DNA of 64,000 nucleotides from Lactarius indigo (taxonomy: Eukaryota > Basidiomycota > Agaricomycetes > Russulales > Russulaceae). Location of the stretch: contig JAFKAC010000001.1 of the NCBI GenBank assembly GCA_025766275.1, positions 3,658,001 to 3,722,000 on the forward strand. The letters run 5' to 3'. Of the stretch, positions 31,927 through 41,484 are shown piece by piece (positions within the stretch are counted from its first letter, which is position 1; every line of letters starts with the position of its first letter). Both the position numbers and the translations under genes were made by a program. Under the pieces are notes generated by a model. The model was not told the origin of the DNA. It saw nothing but the letters and a program-made list of their open reading frames with translations, and did no database searches.

Positions 31927-33532
31927 ATGTCCACATCCAGAGACACCTCTATCTCATCCATTTCTCCTCTCACAACCAAAAACTATCGCCTCTGGGCCGA
32001 TGATATCAAGTCCTGGCTACAGCTCAATGGCCTTTGGTGATTGGTTTCTGGCTCAGAGAAGAAACCAGCTGGAAAACCTGAAGTCCTGGACTCTAAGGGC
32101 AATGTCCTCACTCCTGCTACGCCTCCAGACAAGGATAAGCTGGAGAGATGGGAGGTTAAGGCTGAAAGGGCTGCTGGAGCTCTCAAGACTGCTATGTCTC
32201 ATGAGCTCAGGGTGCTTATTAGGGACTGTGAAGACGACCCCATTGCTATCTGGGACACCCTCAAGGCCTCCTTTGTCCAACAGCAAACTGCCCCTCACTT
32301 CAATGCCTACCACACACTCCTATCCACCCAGAAAGATGACTCAGAGTCCCTGGAATCCCTCATTAACAAGGTGGATGAGCAGATTAGGGTCATAAAGTCG
32401 CTCTCACCCTCCTCCTTCACTCTGGACAACCTCTATGATGAGCTGGCTGTCATGGCTATCATTAGGGCACTCCCACAATCGTTTGACAAAGTTGTACGCA
32501 CAATTTCAGGTCCTGGACAAGTTTGACAAGCAATCTGTGATCCAATCACTCAGGAACATGGATCAGACCTGTTCCAACCTATCTGGGACCTCATCAGCGT
32601 TCTCAGCATCATCTACAGCATCCAAATCACGCCCTAAGGCCCCCTCAACTGCACATTCCACTCCCTCCACTCCATCCACTCAATCCAGCTCCTCCAGTTG
32701 CCCCAAATGTGACTTCTGCTCTTGCTTGGGCCACATTGAGGCCAAATGCTTCCTCAAGGACTGCCTCATGCGCCAGATCAACCCCCCTTCGTCCTCCACA
32801 GCTTCACTTGCCACCATCTCATCTCAGTCACCTCCAGAAGCTCCACAGTCCACTTCAGCTGCATCAGCAAGTGCCCTATTTTCTGCTCTCCAGAACGACT
32901 CTCAGACATCCTGGAATGCAGACACTGGTGCCTCAGCTCATATGACATTCAATTGTCATTGGATGCACAATTTGAAGCCGCATAGAGATGAAATTAGGTT
33001 GGCGGATGGGTCTGTGGTCTATTCTGAAGGGGTGGGGTCAGTCCGGTTCAATCCTGTGGTGAATGGCGAAGAAATGGCACCTCTAGAGCTCACTAATGTC
33101 CTATATGTCCCTGCACTCTGCAGTAATCTATTATCTGTGTTATATCTCACTCTCCATCACCGTTTCATCGTCTCCATTGAGAAGGACACCCTACACTTCA
33201 TCAGGGACCTTCAAATGCTGCATATCTGGTGGGGGACACCATTCCAGTGGAGGAATTCGCCTCATTATCATCTGCTACCACCCTCCCATTGGACTGGGAC
33301 CTCTGGCATCGTTGCCTCTGCCACTATCACTTGGCAGGCATCAAGAAGCTGCTTTCAGGCAACCTGGTGACCTGGTTTCAAGCTTGATTCACAAGCAGAT
33401 CCTGATCCAGTATGTGAAGCTTGCAAAGCTGGCAAGATGCATGCAGATCCCTTTCCAACTTCGACCTCCAGAGCCTCAAAACCGCTTCAATTGGTCCATA
33501 GCGACGTCCATGGCCCTGTCAAAGTGTCTACA
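31927..33532 (+). pseudogene. B1 gag, protease and start of integrase
   Basis: Starts MSTSRDTSISSISPLTTKNY at 31927. After LNGLW comes an in-frame TGA (32038-32040), then the UBN2-like Gag (LERWEVKAERAAGALKTAMS ... LPQSFDKVVRTISG). A frameshift near 32510 leads to the CCHC knuckle CDFCSCLGHIEAKC and the protease WNADTGASAHM. Further shifts follow before the GAG-pre-integrase (LWHRCLCHYHLAGIKKLLSG) and HSDVHGPVKVST, the first integrase Asp region, where G1 is inserted after CTACA (33528-33532). Confidence 0.85.
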
Positions 33533-34110
33533 TGTTACGCCCTAGCAGGGGCGTGGGTTCTGGAGGTTCTGAATTACACAAGTATCAAGCGAAGACTTCT
33601 GTTGTCTTATTGCTATGAAATACGAGTGATAAAGTGTGGCACAAGGTGCAGCACTACTCTGTAATATAGGACTCCTCGTCCGAAGTGTCTAACACTTCTC
33701 TACACTTGATCTTGCTAGTGCACAGAGTATAACAGGTGTAACGCGTTGATATAGTTCAACTGCAAAGACTTCGAAGTGTCCTGGTTAGGGACTGAGGTAG
33801 GGGATGCACAAGAAGAGAGGGATAAGGCGAGGTCACACCAAAGTACGGAGGCAAGGTTGCTAGATTGCAAACGAAGCCAAGTCTGGCTTCCTACGGTCTA
33901 TGGTACAGGTTTATATAGGACAGGGTTCCAAACAACATGAACACAAGTCCACACAATATCAAAGAAACTAAACGGAGTAGACAGAAGTTCGGATCAAAGA
34001 AACAGCGCCACTAGTAACAGTAGCTCCTTTGGTAACAAAGTATAGTACAGAAGGGGAAAGGCAGGGTGGAGACATACTGTGACTTAGGTCCGAAGCGTCG
34101 GATCATAACA
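33533..34110 (-). repeat. G1 3' LTR
   Basis: 578 bp; in element sense TGTTATGATCCGACGC...GGGCGTAACA, with TATA box CTATATAAACC (plus coordinates about 33910). Minus-strand AGAGAGGGGCTCA (34123-34111) abuts it as polypurine tract. Confidence 0.9.
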
Positions 34111-34136
34111 TGAGCCCCTCTCTAAGTCAACTCTCC

Positions 34137-37100
34137 CTAGAGTGCTTCGAAGTCCATCAGGTCATAGACATCGTTGTCTACATCGTTGGAGGGGGTGCTT
34201 TCGCGAGGGAGGGGGCAGCGATGTTGGCGAAGGAAGTTGAAGGGACCATGGGCCCCACACTTGCGACAATTTTCATACTTGGGGCACTTGATTTCTTCGT
34301 GGCTGTTGCTGGTAAAACACTTGCCACACCACTGAGTGCGTTCTTCAGGGGCTGGCCAGAGGCACTGATAGGGGAAGTGGTCAGTGCTGGAACACCTCCA
34401 GCAAAACTTCTGTTTTTGAGGGCAGGCGAAGGAGAGGTGGTCTTCAGACTGACACCTGTAACAAAGTCGAATGGTGCCAGTCCCCTTCTTGTTGGCTCTG
34501 CGCTTGCGTCTCTTCTTCCTTTCTGCAGAGGGGCTAGGTCCTTCTGGTTCGTCGTGGAGTCTTGGCATGGAGTGGTAGCGAGGTGGAGCAGGGGCAGGAA
34601 TGTGGTGGACTTCAAAGGGGTGAGTTTCTTCTTCCGGAGGAGGGGGGTGTAGTGCGAGCCATCGGTCTGCAATCTGGACATAGGCCTTGTGTTCTTGCAG
34701 CCTTCTTCGGGTGCTGGTTAGTTGCATGTCCATGTTGAGGAGGTGCCTTTTGAGGGGCTCCATCGTCTTGTACAGGCCTTCAATCTCCTTTCGGAGGGCC
34801 TTCTGGTTTCGCAAGAGTCGGCGAGTCCTGGAGATTTCTGCTGTGAGGCGGTCATCTTTCAGGTCTTCTAGGACTTCATCGACTTGTCTGGCTGTGGGGG
34901 AAGCTTCGTCCAAGTTCTGCATCTGAGCTGGGGTGATGGGGGGAGCTGGATTGTGGGGGTTGTCGTCTCTGGGAAGGAGGAAAAGGGGGAGGCCATAGTG
35001 AGGGAGGTTCTTGCCCATGGTGCCGATGACATCTTCTTTGTTTTCACTGATCTTGATCCATTTGGCATCCTTTCGGATGTACGAGGTTGGGTCAGCGTCG
35101 TCAGGGATGAGGAAGTGGACATAGCGGCTGCTCCAGGGGTCATTCAAGAAGAAGGGGTAGCCAGGGTCGTCGTCTTCTTCAGCAGTGATATGCATCCTTT
35201 CATAGTTAATGGGGAGTGCATCCATGATTGGGTCGTTGGTTATTTCGCTGAGACGAGCCATGGTCACTCTAGGATCAGGGGGGGAGGTGGTAGGTTGGTG
35301 TATCTCGGGAGTAGGGGGAGCTGTGTGTCCAGGAGGGGGAACGCGAAGGGCTATTCCTCCTCCTTCTGTTTCTATGACGCTGGGCATGGTGGGATCGATG
35401 GGTTGTGGTTCTTGGATGAGTGAAGGCAAGGAAGGGGGTCGTGCTGGGAAGGGAGAATAGCCAGAGGAGGGTGTGACAGAGGGTGTTTCGTCAAAGGAGC
35501 CTCTTTCCATGGCATGAGCAACAAGACGTTCTACAGAGGAGGAGCGAGAGGGCATGGTGAGGAAGCTAGTGGGGAAGGTGGTTGCTGTTCGTACTGTTAC
35601 TTCCTTTCGTTTTAACCATTGCTTTGCTCCTTTGCTTCTAGGGTTACTTTCGAAGTGTTCCTGAATAAGTTCTGGGGCGTTGAGGTTCTTTTCTGGTTCC
35701 CAACTGTTGTGTGCCTTGGAGTATCCTTTCCACTTGATTAGGAACTGTAACTGGTTCCTGTGGCGTCTTGTTTCTAGTATTTTCTCGACTTCCCACTCCT
35801 GTTCTCCATTTACTAGGTCTGGGGGTGGTTCCGTAAAGTTTTTTCCATGTATGGAGGTTTCTTTGTATGGCATCAGGAGGGACGCGTGGAATACTGGGTG
35901 GATCCGCCATTGATGGGGAAGTTTCAGGGCATATGTGGTGGCGGAGATCTTCTTTGTGACCCTGAAGGGTCCATATCTTTTTGGGGCTAACTTGAAACTA
36001 GGGTGCGTTGTTTTCAAGTTCCTGGCATCCAGCCACACACTATCTCCTTCTGTGTGTTGTTCGAAGCGAGAGGATCCTTTGTAGAGTGACTGTGCATGGG
36101 TAATTGCTGCTTGGGCGGTCCTTCTGGCTTCCTGGATTCGCTCCAATCTCTCTTGTGTTCCTGGTACTGTGGTCGTTCTTTCCAGTTGGTGTACTCTTGG
36201 GATGTACCCAAGGATTAATTCGTAGGGTGCCTTTTTAGTGGTTGCGCTTGGCCAGGAGTTGTGGGTGTACTGTGCCAGTGGTAGTAGCTCCGTCCAATTG
36301 TCTTGTTGGTGGTTTATGAACATTCGGAGGTACTGTTCTAACCACTGGTTTGTTCGTTCTGATTGTCCATCTGTTTGTGGGTGGTATGCTGTGCTGATGT
36401 TTTGTTCTATGTCAAGCACTCTGCACAGTTCTTTGATGAACTTCGCTGTGAATCTGGGGTCTCTGTCGGAGATGACCCTTCTTGGTAATCCATAGTGTGG
36501 CAGGACAGTTTTGGCATAGAGTTTTGCCACTCCTTCTGCGTCTATTGTTTCGCTACATGGGATAAAGAAGGCTGCTTTGGAACAGTCATGATCTGTGATG
36601 GTGAGAATTGTGTCATTGTCTTCTGATTGGGGTAGCTTTGTGATAAAGTCTAGAGCGATGGTTTCAAAAGGGAGTGCTTCTGGGTTAGTCTTGATGGGGA
36701 ATATCGGTGGTTTCGGGTTCCCAGGGAAGTTCTTGTTTGATTGGCATGTGGCACAGCCCTTTACATATGCGGATATGTCGTCTTTCATGTTTGGCCACCA
36801 AAAGTCTTGTGACACTAACCACAAGGTCTTTGTTATTCTGGGGTGTCCAGCTGTTTTTGTATCGTGAAACAGGGAAATTACCCCCCTCTTTAGCGGTGTG
36901 TTGTCCACAACCACCAGTTTGTCGCCTCTCCACCAGTGTTTGCCTTGTTTTACTAGGTGGAAGGGGGCGGCCCACTCGTCCAGAGTGTCTTGGTGGTCTA
37001 ATTGGTGTGCCATGACCCGGTCATCTATTCTTATGGAGAGAGTGGAGTTTGCGAAGATGGTTGGGGTCAGGACCACTACATCAGTGTTATCCCCTGCTCC

Positions 37101-38021
37101 GGTGTCATGGTCAGGGCGTCTTGACAGGGCATCAGCATGGTTTTGGGGTCCGGGTTTGTGGTGAAGTTTGATGTGATAGTCTGCAAGTCTGGGGATGTAG
37201 CGTGCCACTCTCCTATTAATTTGTCGAGGGTGGCGATAATATTCTAGGTTTTTGTGGTTGGTAAACACTGCGATTTCGTGGGGGGACCCTAAAAGAAGGT
37301 GTCTCCAGTGTTCTAGTCCCCTGATTACTGCCAGGAGTTCCCTGTCATGGATGTCATAATTGCGCTCCGCTTCTGAAAATGATTTGGAGAAGTATCCCAC
37401 AGCTTGTGGTTTGTTTCGGCTGTCTCTTTGTGTTAAGATTGCCCCTGTGGCAAAAGCAGAGGCATCTACTTCTAGTTTGAAAGGTTTGTCCATATCTGGT
37501 TGGCATAAGATGGGGTCTTTGCACACAAGCGTGATGAGAGTTTCTAAGGCTTCTGCTGCTTCCTTTGTCCATCTGAAGGGTCTTTCTGACGTCTTTATTG
37601 TGTCTGTGATGGGTCTTGCTAAGTGAGCGAAGTTGGGGATGAAGGGTCGCTGATAACTTAGTGTCCCCAACACGCTTCTTGCTTGTTTGACTGACTTGAT
37701 GTCTCTTGGCCAGTCTTTTAGTCCTTCTACCTTCTTTGGGTCAATTTTGATTTGAGACCCGTCGATGACAATGCCTAGGTAGTGGATCTTTCTTTGTTCG
37801 AACACGCATTTCGACGCTTTAAGGAAATAAGATTCCTTTTCACAGATTTCCAAGAACTCGTGTACAATTTGTCTGTGGCGTTCTGTATCTTCTTCTGTGG
37901 CTATCAGGACATCGTCCATGTACACAAATAGCTCTCTCGGGTATTTGTCCATAAGCGGTCGAAGTATTCTGCTCATGGTTCTTGCAAAGGTGGCTGGCGC
38001 ATTTGTGAGGCCAAAGGTCAT
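34137..38021 (-). CDS. G1 pol, 3' part: RT core to chromodomain plus C-terminal zinc-knuckle extension
   Basis: 1294 residues. RT: FVYMDDVLIATEED (about 30-45). RNase H: LEVDASAFATGAIL (about 180). Integrase: zinc-binding part ending GCATCQSNK, then IALDFITKLP, VISDRDPRFTA and HPQTDGQSERTNQ. Chromodomain: WEVEKILETRRHRNQLQFLI to SWEPEKNL (about 735-795), which in this clade binds modified histone tails and biases integration. An uncommon extension of about 490 residues follows: Pro/Ser-rich linker, YVHFLIPDDADPTSYIRKDA, a coiled coil (about 1040-1125), a basic run, and zinc knuckles CYRCQSEDHLSFAC, CWRCSSTDHFPYQC, CGKCFTSNSHEEIKC plus a fourth Cys/His cluster to the end. It begins just after an in-frame TGA (38027-38025) that ends the upstream frame. 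Confidence 0.92.
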   Translation of the reverse strand: MTFGLTNAPATFARTMSRILRPLMDKYPRELFVYMDDVLIATEEDTERHRQIVHEFLEICEKESYFLKASKCVFEQRKIHYLGIVIDGSQIKIDPKKVEGLKDWPRDIKSVKQARSVLGTLSYQRPFIPNFAHLARPITDTIKTSERPFRWTKEAAEALETLITLVCKDPILCQPDMDKPFKLEVDASAFATGAILTQRDSRNKPQAVGYFSKSFSEAERNYDIHDRELLAVIRGLEHWRHLLLGSPHEIAVFTNHKNLEYYRHPRQINRRVARYIPRLADYHIKLHHKPGPQNHADALSRRPDHDTGAGDNTDVVVLTPTIFANSTLSIRIDDRVMAHQLDHQDTLDEWAAPFHLVKQGKHWWRGDKLVVVDNTPLKRGVISLFHDTKTAGHPRITKTLWLVSQDFWWPNMKDDISAYVKGCATCQSNKNFPGNPKPPIFPIKTNPEALPFETIALDFITKLPQSEDNDTILTITDHDCSKAAFFIPCSETIDAEGVAKLYAKTVLPHYGLPRRVISDRDPRFTAKFIKELCRVLDIEQNISTAYHPQTDGQSERTNQWLEQYLRMFINHQQDNWTELLPLAQYTHNSWPSATTKKAPYELILGYIPRVHQLERTTTVPGTQERLERIQEARRTAQAAITHAQSLYKGSSRFEQHTEGDSVWLDARNLKTTHPSFKLAPKRYGPFRVTKKISATTYALKLPHQWRIHPVFHASLLMPYKETSIHGKNFTEPPPDLVNGEQEWEVEKILETRRHRNQLQFLIKWKGYSKAHNSWEPEKNLNAPELIQEHFESNPRSKGAKQWLKRKEVTVRTATTFPTSFLTMPSRSSSVERLVAHAMERGSFDETPSVTPSSGYSPFPARPPSLPSLIQEPQPIDPTMPSVIETEGGGIALRVPPPGHTAPPTPEIHQPTTSPPDPRVTMARLSEITNDPIMDALPINYERMHITAEEDDDPGYPFFLNDPWSSRYVHFLIPDDADPTSYIRKDAKWIKISENKEDVIGTMGKNLPHYGLPLFLLPRDDNPHNPAPPITPAQMQNLDEASPTARQVDEVLEDLKDDRLTAEISRTRRLLRNQKALRKEIEGLYKTMEPLKRHLLNMDMQLTSTRRRLQEHKAYVQIADRWLALHPPPPEEETHPFEVHHIPAPAPPRYHSMPRLHDEPEGPSPSAERKKRRKRRANKKGTGTIRLCYRCQSEDHLSFACPQKQKFCWRCSSTDHFPYQCLWPAPEERTQWCGKCFTSNSHEEIKCPKYENCRKCGAHGPFNFLRQHRCPLPRESTPSNDVDNDVYDLMDFEAL

Positions 38022-38024
38022 GAC

Positions 38025-39020
38025 TCAAGGGATGAACAGTCCTCTTGGTGTTTTGAAGGCTGCCTTCCACTGGTCTTCCTCTTTTATGCGGATGTTATGG
38101 TACCCCCATCTGATATCAAACTTCGAGAACAGTGTTTTCCCATTTAAGTTGGTCAAGATGTCGGAGATGAGGGGTAGTGGGTAAGTGTCTTTTATTGTCC
38201 AAGTATTTAGGGGTCTGTAGTCCAGGATAGGGCACAACCCTCCGTCTGTTTTCTTTCTGAAGAAGAAGGAGGAAGCGTAGGGGGAGCTCCCTTCATAGAT
38301 GTATCCTTTTGCTATGTTTTTGTCAAGATATGCTTTTAATTCCTTGTCTTCTTCTGGAGTCAAGGGGTAGATTTTGCAATTGATCTTGTTGGGTGCATCT
38401 GGTTGCAGTGTGATGGGATGGTCTTCTTCTCTTTCTGGGGGAAAGCGCTGTGCTTCCTCGTCTGAGAATACCTTGTTGTGGCGCTGGTATTCTTCTGGGA
38501 TTGCGGTTTCTTTTACTGGGTCAAAGGTTGTTTTGGTTGCTGCCGCTTTTGCTTCTTGGTGTCGCTTTCTTCGGAAGCGGTACCCTCCTGTCAGGATGGT
38601 GACTGCTTCTCCTTTCAGCTCTTGTTTCTTCCAGTCTATGTCTGGGTTTTCGTGTTCAAACCAGGGGTATCCAAAGATCATTCTATCTTCTCCTAGGCTG
38701 GTTATGAAAAACTGGAAAGGAGTTTCTTCTTCTCCTCTTTTTATCCATAACTGGCATGTTTCCGTCATGGTGCCATCTTTGTTTAGTGATCCATCTACAT
38801 TTCGGACCAATCTGGGTGGTTTCAAAGGAGTGGTTCCTAGTCCAAGTTTTTGGATTAGGTTTCGGTCGATTAGGTTGTCTGTTGCACCGCTGTCCAGCAG
38901 TACATTTATGCGAGCTTCTTTGTAGTAAAGGCGAACGAGGACTTTGATTGTCATAGCACTATCGCAAACACTATACATTGAATTGGCCTCCCTGTCAGCT
39001 CTCACAGGTCGGCATCGCAA
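38025..39020 (-). CDS. G1 protease and N-terminal RT, ends at an in-frame TGA
   Basis: 331 residues in the frame of the downstream 1294-residue ORF. Protease: LLDSGATDNLIDRNL (about 40-55). RT fingers: SSFFFRKKTDGGLCPILDYR, LFSKFDIRWGYHNIRI, and ends GLFIP at TGA, three bases before VMTFGLTNAPATF. It overlaps the end of gag by 19 nt in another frame, suggesting Gag-Pol expression by frameshift or reinitiation. A single stop separates the two halves of RT; CGA to TGA at a CpG would explain it, but the ancestral codon is unknown. Confidence 0.88.
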   Translation of the reverse strand: MRCRPVRADREANSMYSVCDSAMTIKVLVRLYYKEARINVLLDSGATDNLIDRNLIQKLGLGTTPLKPPRLVRNVDGSLNKDGTMTETCQLWIKRGEEETPFQFFITSLGEDRMIFGYPWFEHENPDIDWKKQELKGEAVTILTGGYRFRRKRHQEAKAAATKTTFDPVKETAIPEEYQRHNKVFSDEEAQRFPPEREEDHPITLQPDAPNKINCKIYPLTPEEDKELKAYLDKNIAKGYIYEGSSPYASSFFFRKKTDGGLCPILDYRPLNTWTIKDTYPLPLISDILTNLNGKTLFSKFDIRWGYHNIRIKEEDQWKAAFKTPRGLFIP

Positions 39021-40693
39021 AAATCCTGATCCAAGGCATAGTAGCGTCTCTTTTCATCCTCCATCATGCCTTGGACGAGTGCATGGGCTTGTCGGACTTT
39101 ATCTTCAGTTGTGGTAGCAGCCACCGATGAGGTGCTTGCTTCTGGGGTGTATGGGGGTGCAGTGTCCGCTTCTTGGGTGTCTGTGGCTCTGGCTTTGGTT
39201 TGGTTAGTGGTGTTTTGTCGTTGGCAGTTCCTAGCCATGTGTCCTTGCTGTCTGCACTTGAAGCAGCGTCCTTCTTTCATGAGGGCTTTCTTTTCTTCCT
39301 CAGTAAGCTTCTTAAAGGGGGTGGAGGTGGTGGCATCTACATCCATCGCATTTGGGTCTCGCTTTGGTCGTCCTTGGTGGACATTCTGGGTTGGCCCTGG
39401 GTTTCTATTTCCTGGTCTGGCTTTTAGCAGCTTCCAGCGTTGGTGTTCTGCTCTGGCAGCGGTTTGCCACTCGTCCATGGTGTTTGGGATGGTGGTTCGC
39501 ATAAGGCAAGCACGATACAGTCCTGTGGGTAGTCCTCTTTTGAAGAATTCCACCGTTCCAGGGGCATCTCTTGCCCATCCTGCTATTCCTGCAAGGTGTT
39601 CGAAGTCGAGGATGTAACTGTCCAATGCTCCACCCTGCATCGTCAGATTGATAAGCTTCTGATAGGCTCTTTCTTTGTTTAGAGTGTCGGTCCAGTCTCT
39701 GTCGAAGGTGTCGAGAAAACCGTCCCAAAGATCTTTGCTGTTTTTGGTGAGGGCTTTGGTGGGGTCTGCTAGTGCCGCTTCCATGTCATCTTCGGTTTGG
39801 TTGACCCACAGCTGTACACCGGGTCCTTTGAACATTGTAAGGGCAAATAGTACCCGTGCATAAGGTTCTTTGATGAGTTCATTCTCGCTATTTAACTTGA
39901 TGTATCGTAGTAGTTCTCTTTTGAACTGACCACTCTCTGTTCTATCTCCAGTGAACGGAGTAGGGGGTGCTCCTTTGAGTCCTCCTGAGCTCGTTGTTGG
40001 TGTTCCTCCTGTTCCGGTGCTTGAGCCGGTACCTGTGCCAGTGCCTGTGGCGTTTATGGCTGACATGATAAGTGTTGGCTGTGGTGTGATGGGGATCTGG
40101 GGTGGTTCGACTGGGGAGGGCAATCTGATTGGTGGTAGTGGGGCTGGGAATCCTTCTTCCGCTGGGGATGGTTCTATCCAGATAGGGATAGTGGGGCTGG
40201 CTTGTGACGAAGCTTGTGTGGGTACTGTGATGTCTAGGCGGTGTTCTGAGGAGTGGGATAGTTCTGAGTGTGATTCCGCTTCGTCTGAGCTGGGTTCTTC
40301 TGATGATGAGTCTTGTTGTAGTCCGTATGTTCCCCTAGTGTTTCTTGGTACTGAGGATGATTGTTGTGTGGGTGTTTCTGGGTTCTGTTCGTCTTCTTCG
40401 TTCCACCAGCCTAGTCCTTCAGCAAATCTGTGTGGTGTGATGTTTATGGCTCTGGTGTGGTATGTGTTCTGAAAGTATCGGAGGATGTACCAGTTGTTGT
40501 TGATAAATTCCACTGGTCTGAGTTCGCCTTTGATGAGGCACTTGTAACAAGGTGGTCTGCCTGATGTTGTGGCCCAGCAAGCTCCTTTTCCTAGTTGGCT
40601 GCTTTTAACGTGGTGTGGGAGGTCGTCTTGTGTTCTGGTTGTGACTGGGGTCCAATTGTTGTCTAATTCAAAGGTGACACTGATGCTAGCCAC
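39002..40693 (-). CDS. G1 Gag
   Basis: 563 residues. The N-terminal region has Cys residues (KGACWATTSGRPPCYKCLI) and acidic Ser/Pro-rich stretches. A retrotransposon Gag domain follows (TPFTGDRTESGQFKRELLRY ... AYQKLINLTMQGGALDSYIL), then a CCHC knuckle CFKCRQQGHMARNC and a short tail ending DQDFCDADL. It forms the particle shell and binds RNA. No internal stop. Starts at the first ATG after the leader (40693). Confidence 0.9.
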   Translation of the reverse strand: MASISVTFELDNNWTPVTTRTQDDLPHHVKSSQLGKGACWATTSGRPPCYKCLIKGELRPVEFINNNWYILRYFQNTYHTRAINITPHRFAEGLGWWNEEDEQNPETPTQQSSSVPRNTRGTYGLQQDSSSEEPSSDEAESHSELSHSSEHRLDITVPTQASSQASPTIPIWIEPSPAEEGFPAPLPPIRLPSPVEPPQIPITPQPTLIMSAINATGTGTGTGSSTGTGGTPTTSSGGLKGAPPTPFTGDRTESGQFKRELLRYIKLNSENELIKEPYARVLFALTMFKGPGVQLWVNQTEDDMEAALADPTKALTKNSKDLWDGFLDTFDRDWTDTLNKERAYQKLINLTMQGGALDSYILDFEHLAGIAGWARDAPGTVEFFKRGLPTGLYRACLMRTTIPNTMDEWQTAARAEHQRWKLLKARPGNRNPGPTQNVHQGRPKRDPNAMDVDATTSTPFKKLTEEEKKALMKEGRCFKCRQQGHMARNCQRQNTTNQTKARATDTQEADTAPPYTPEASTSSVAATTTEDKVRQAHALVQGMMEDEKRRYYALDQDFCDADL

Positions 40694-40901
40694 GATTGTG
40701 GTCTGTCTTGGGTGCTGATTTGTGTAAGGGGATGGCTGAAGCGGCCTCTTGTGTCAAGGAGGATCCATCGCCCGGCTATGCCGTCGTTTCTGGGTTCTGT
40801 GGAGTGTCTAGTTGTTGGCTGATGCGTCCTCTTGGATCGTCGCCCACTCTGCTGTGTGGCAGTAGTGTCTTGGGTGTATTGGGAGTTGTAGACTTGGCTT
40901 A

Positions 40902-41479
40902 TGTTACGCCCTAGCAGGGGCGTGGGTTCTGGAGGTTCTGAATTACACAAGTATCAAGCGAAGACTTCTGTTGTCTTATTGCTATGAAATACGAGTGATA
41001 AAGTGTGGCACAAGGTGCAGCACTACTCTGTAATATAGGACTCCTCGTCCGAAGTGTCTAACACTTCTCTACACTTGATCTTGCTAGTGCACAGAGTATA
41101 ACAGGTGTAACACGTTGATATAGTTCAACTGCAAAGACTTCGAAGTGTCCTGGTTAGGGACTGAGGTAGGGGATGCACAAGAAGAGAGGGATAAGGCGAG
41201 GTCACACCAAAGTACAGAGGCAAGGTTGCTAGATTGCAAACGAAGCCAAGTCTGGCTTCCTACAGTCTATGGTACAGGTTTATATAGGACAGGGTTCCAA
41301 ACAACATGAACACAAGTCCACACAATATCAAAGAAACTAAACGGAGTAGACAGAAGTTCGGATCAAAGAAACAGCACCACTAGTAACAGTAGCTCCTTTG
41401 GTAACAAAGTATAGTACAGAAGGGGAAAGGCAGGGTGGAGACATACTGTGACTTAGGTCCGAAGCGTCAGATCATAACA
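40902..41479 (-). repeat. G1 5' LTR
   Basis: 578 bp, partner of 33533-34110. The bases after it in element sense (ATAAGCCAAGTCTACAAC) match no tRNA 3' end I know, so the primer site is unassigned. Confidence 0.92.
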
Positions 41480-41484
41480 CTACA

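Larger units (their letters stand above)
33533..41479 (-). mobile_element. Complete chromodomain Ty3/gypsy element G1
   Basis: 7947 bp with 578-bp LTRs and a perfect target duplication CTACA (33528-33532 and 41480-41484) inside B1 integrase. Internal order in minus sense: gag, then pol with RT, RNase H, integrase and chromodomain. The five LTR differences I find are all CpG in the left LTR and CpA in the right. Recent insertion; one stop codon in RT. Confidence 0.95.
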
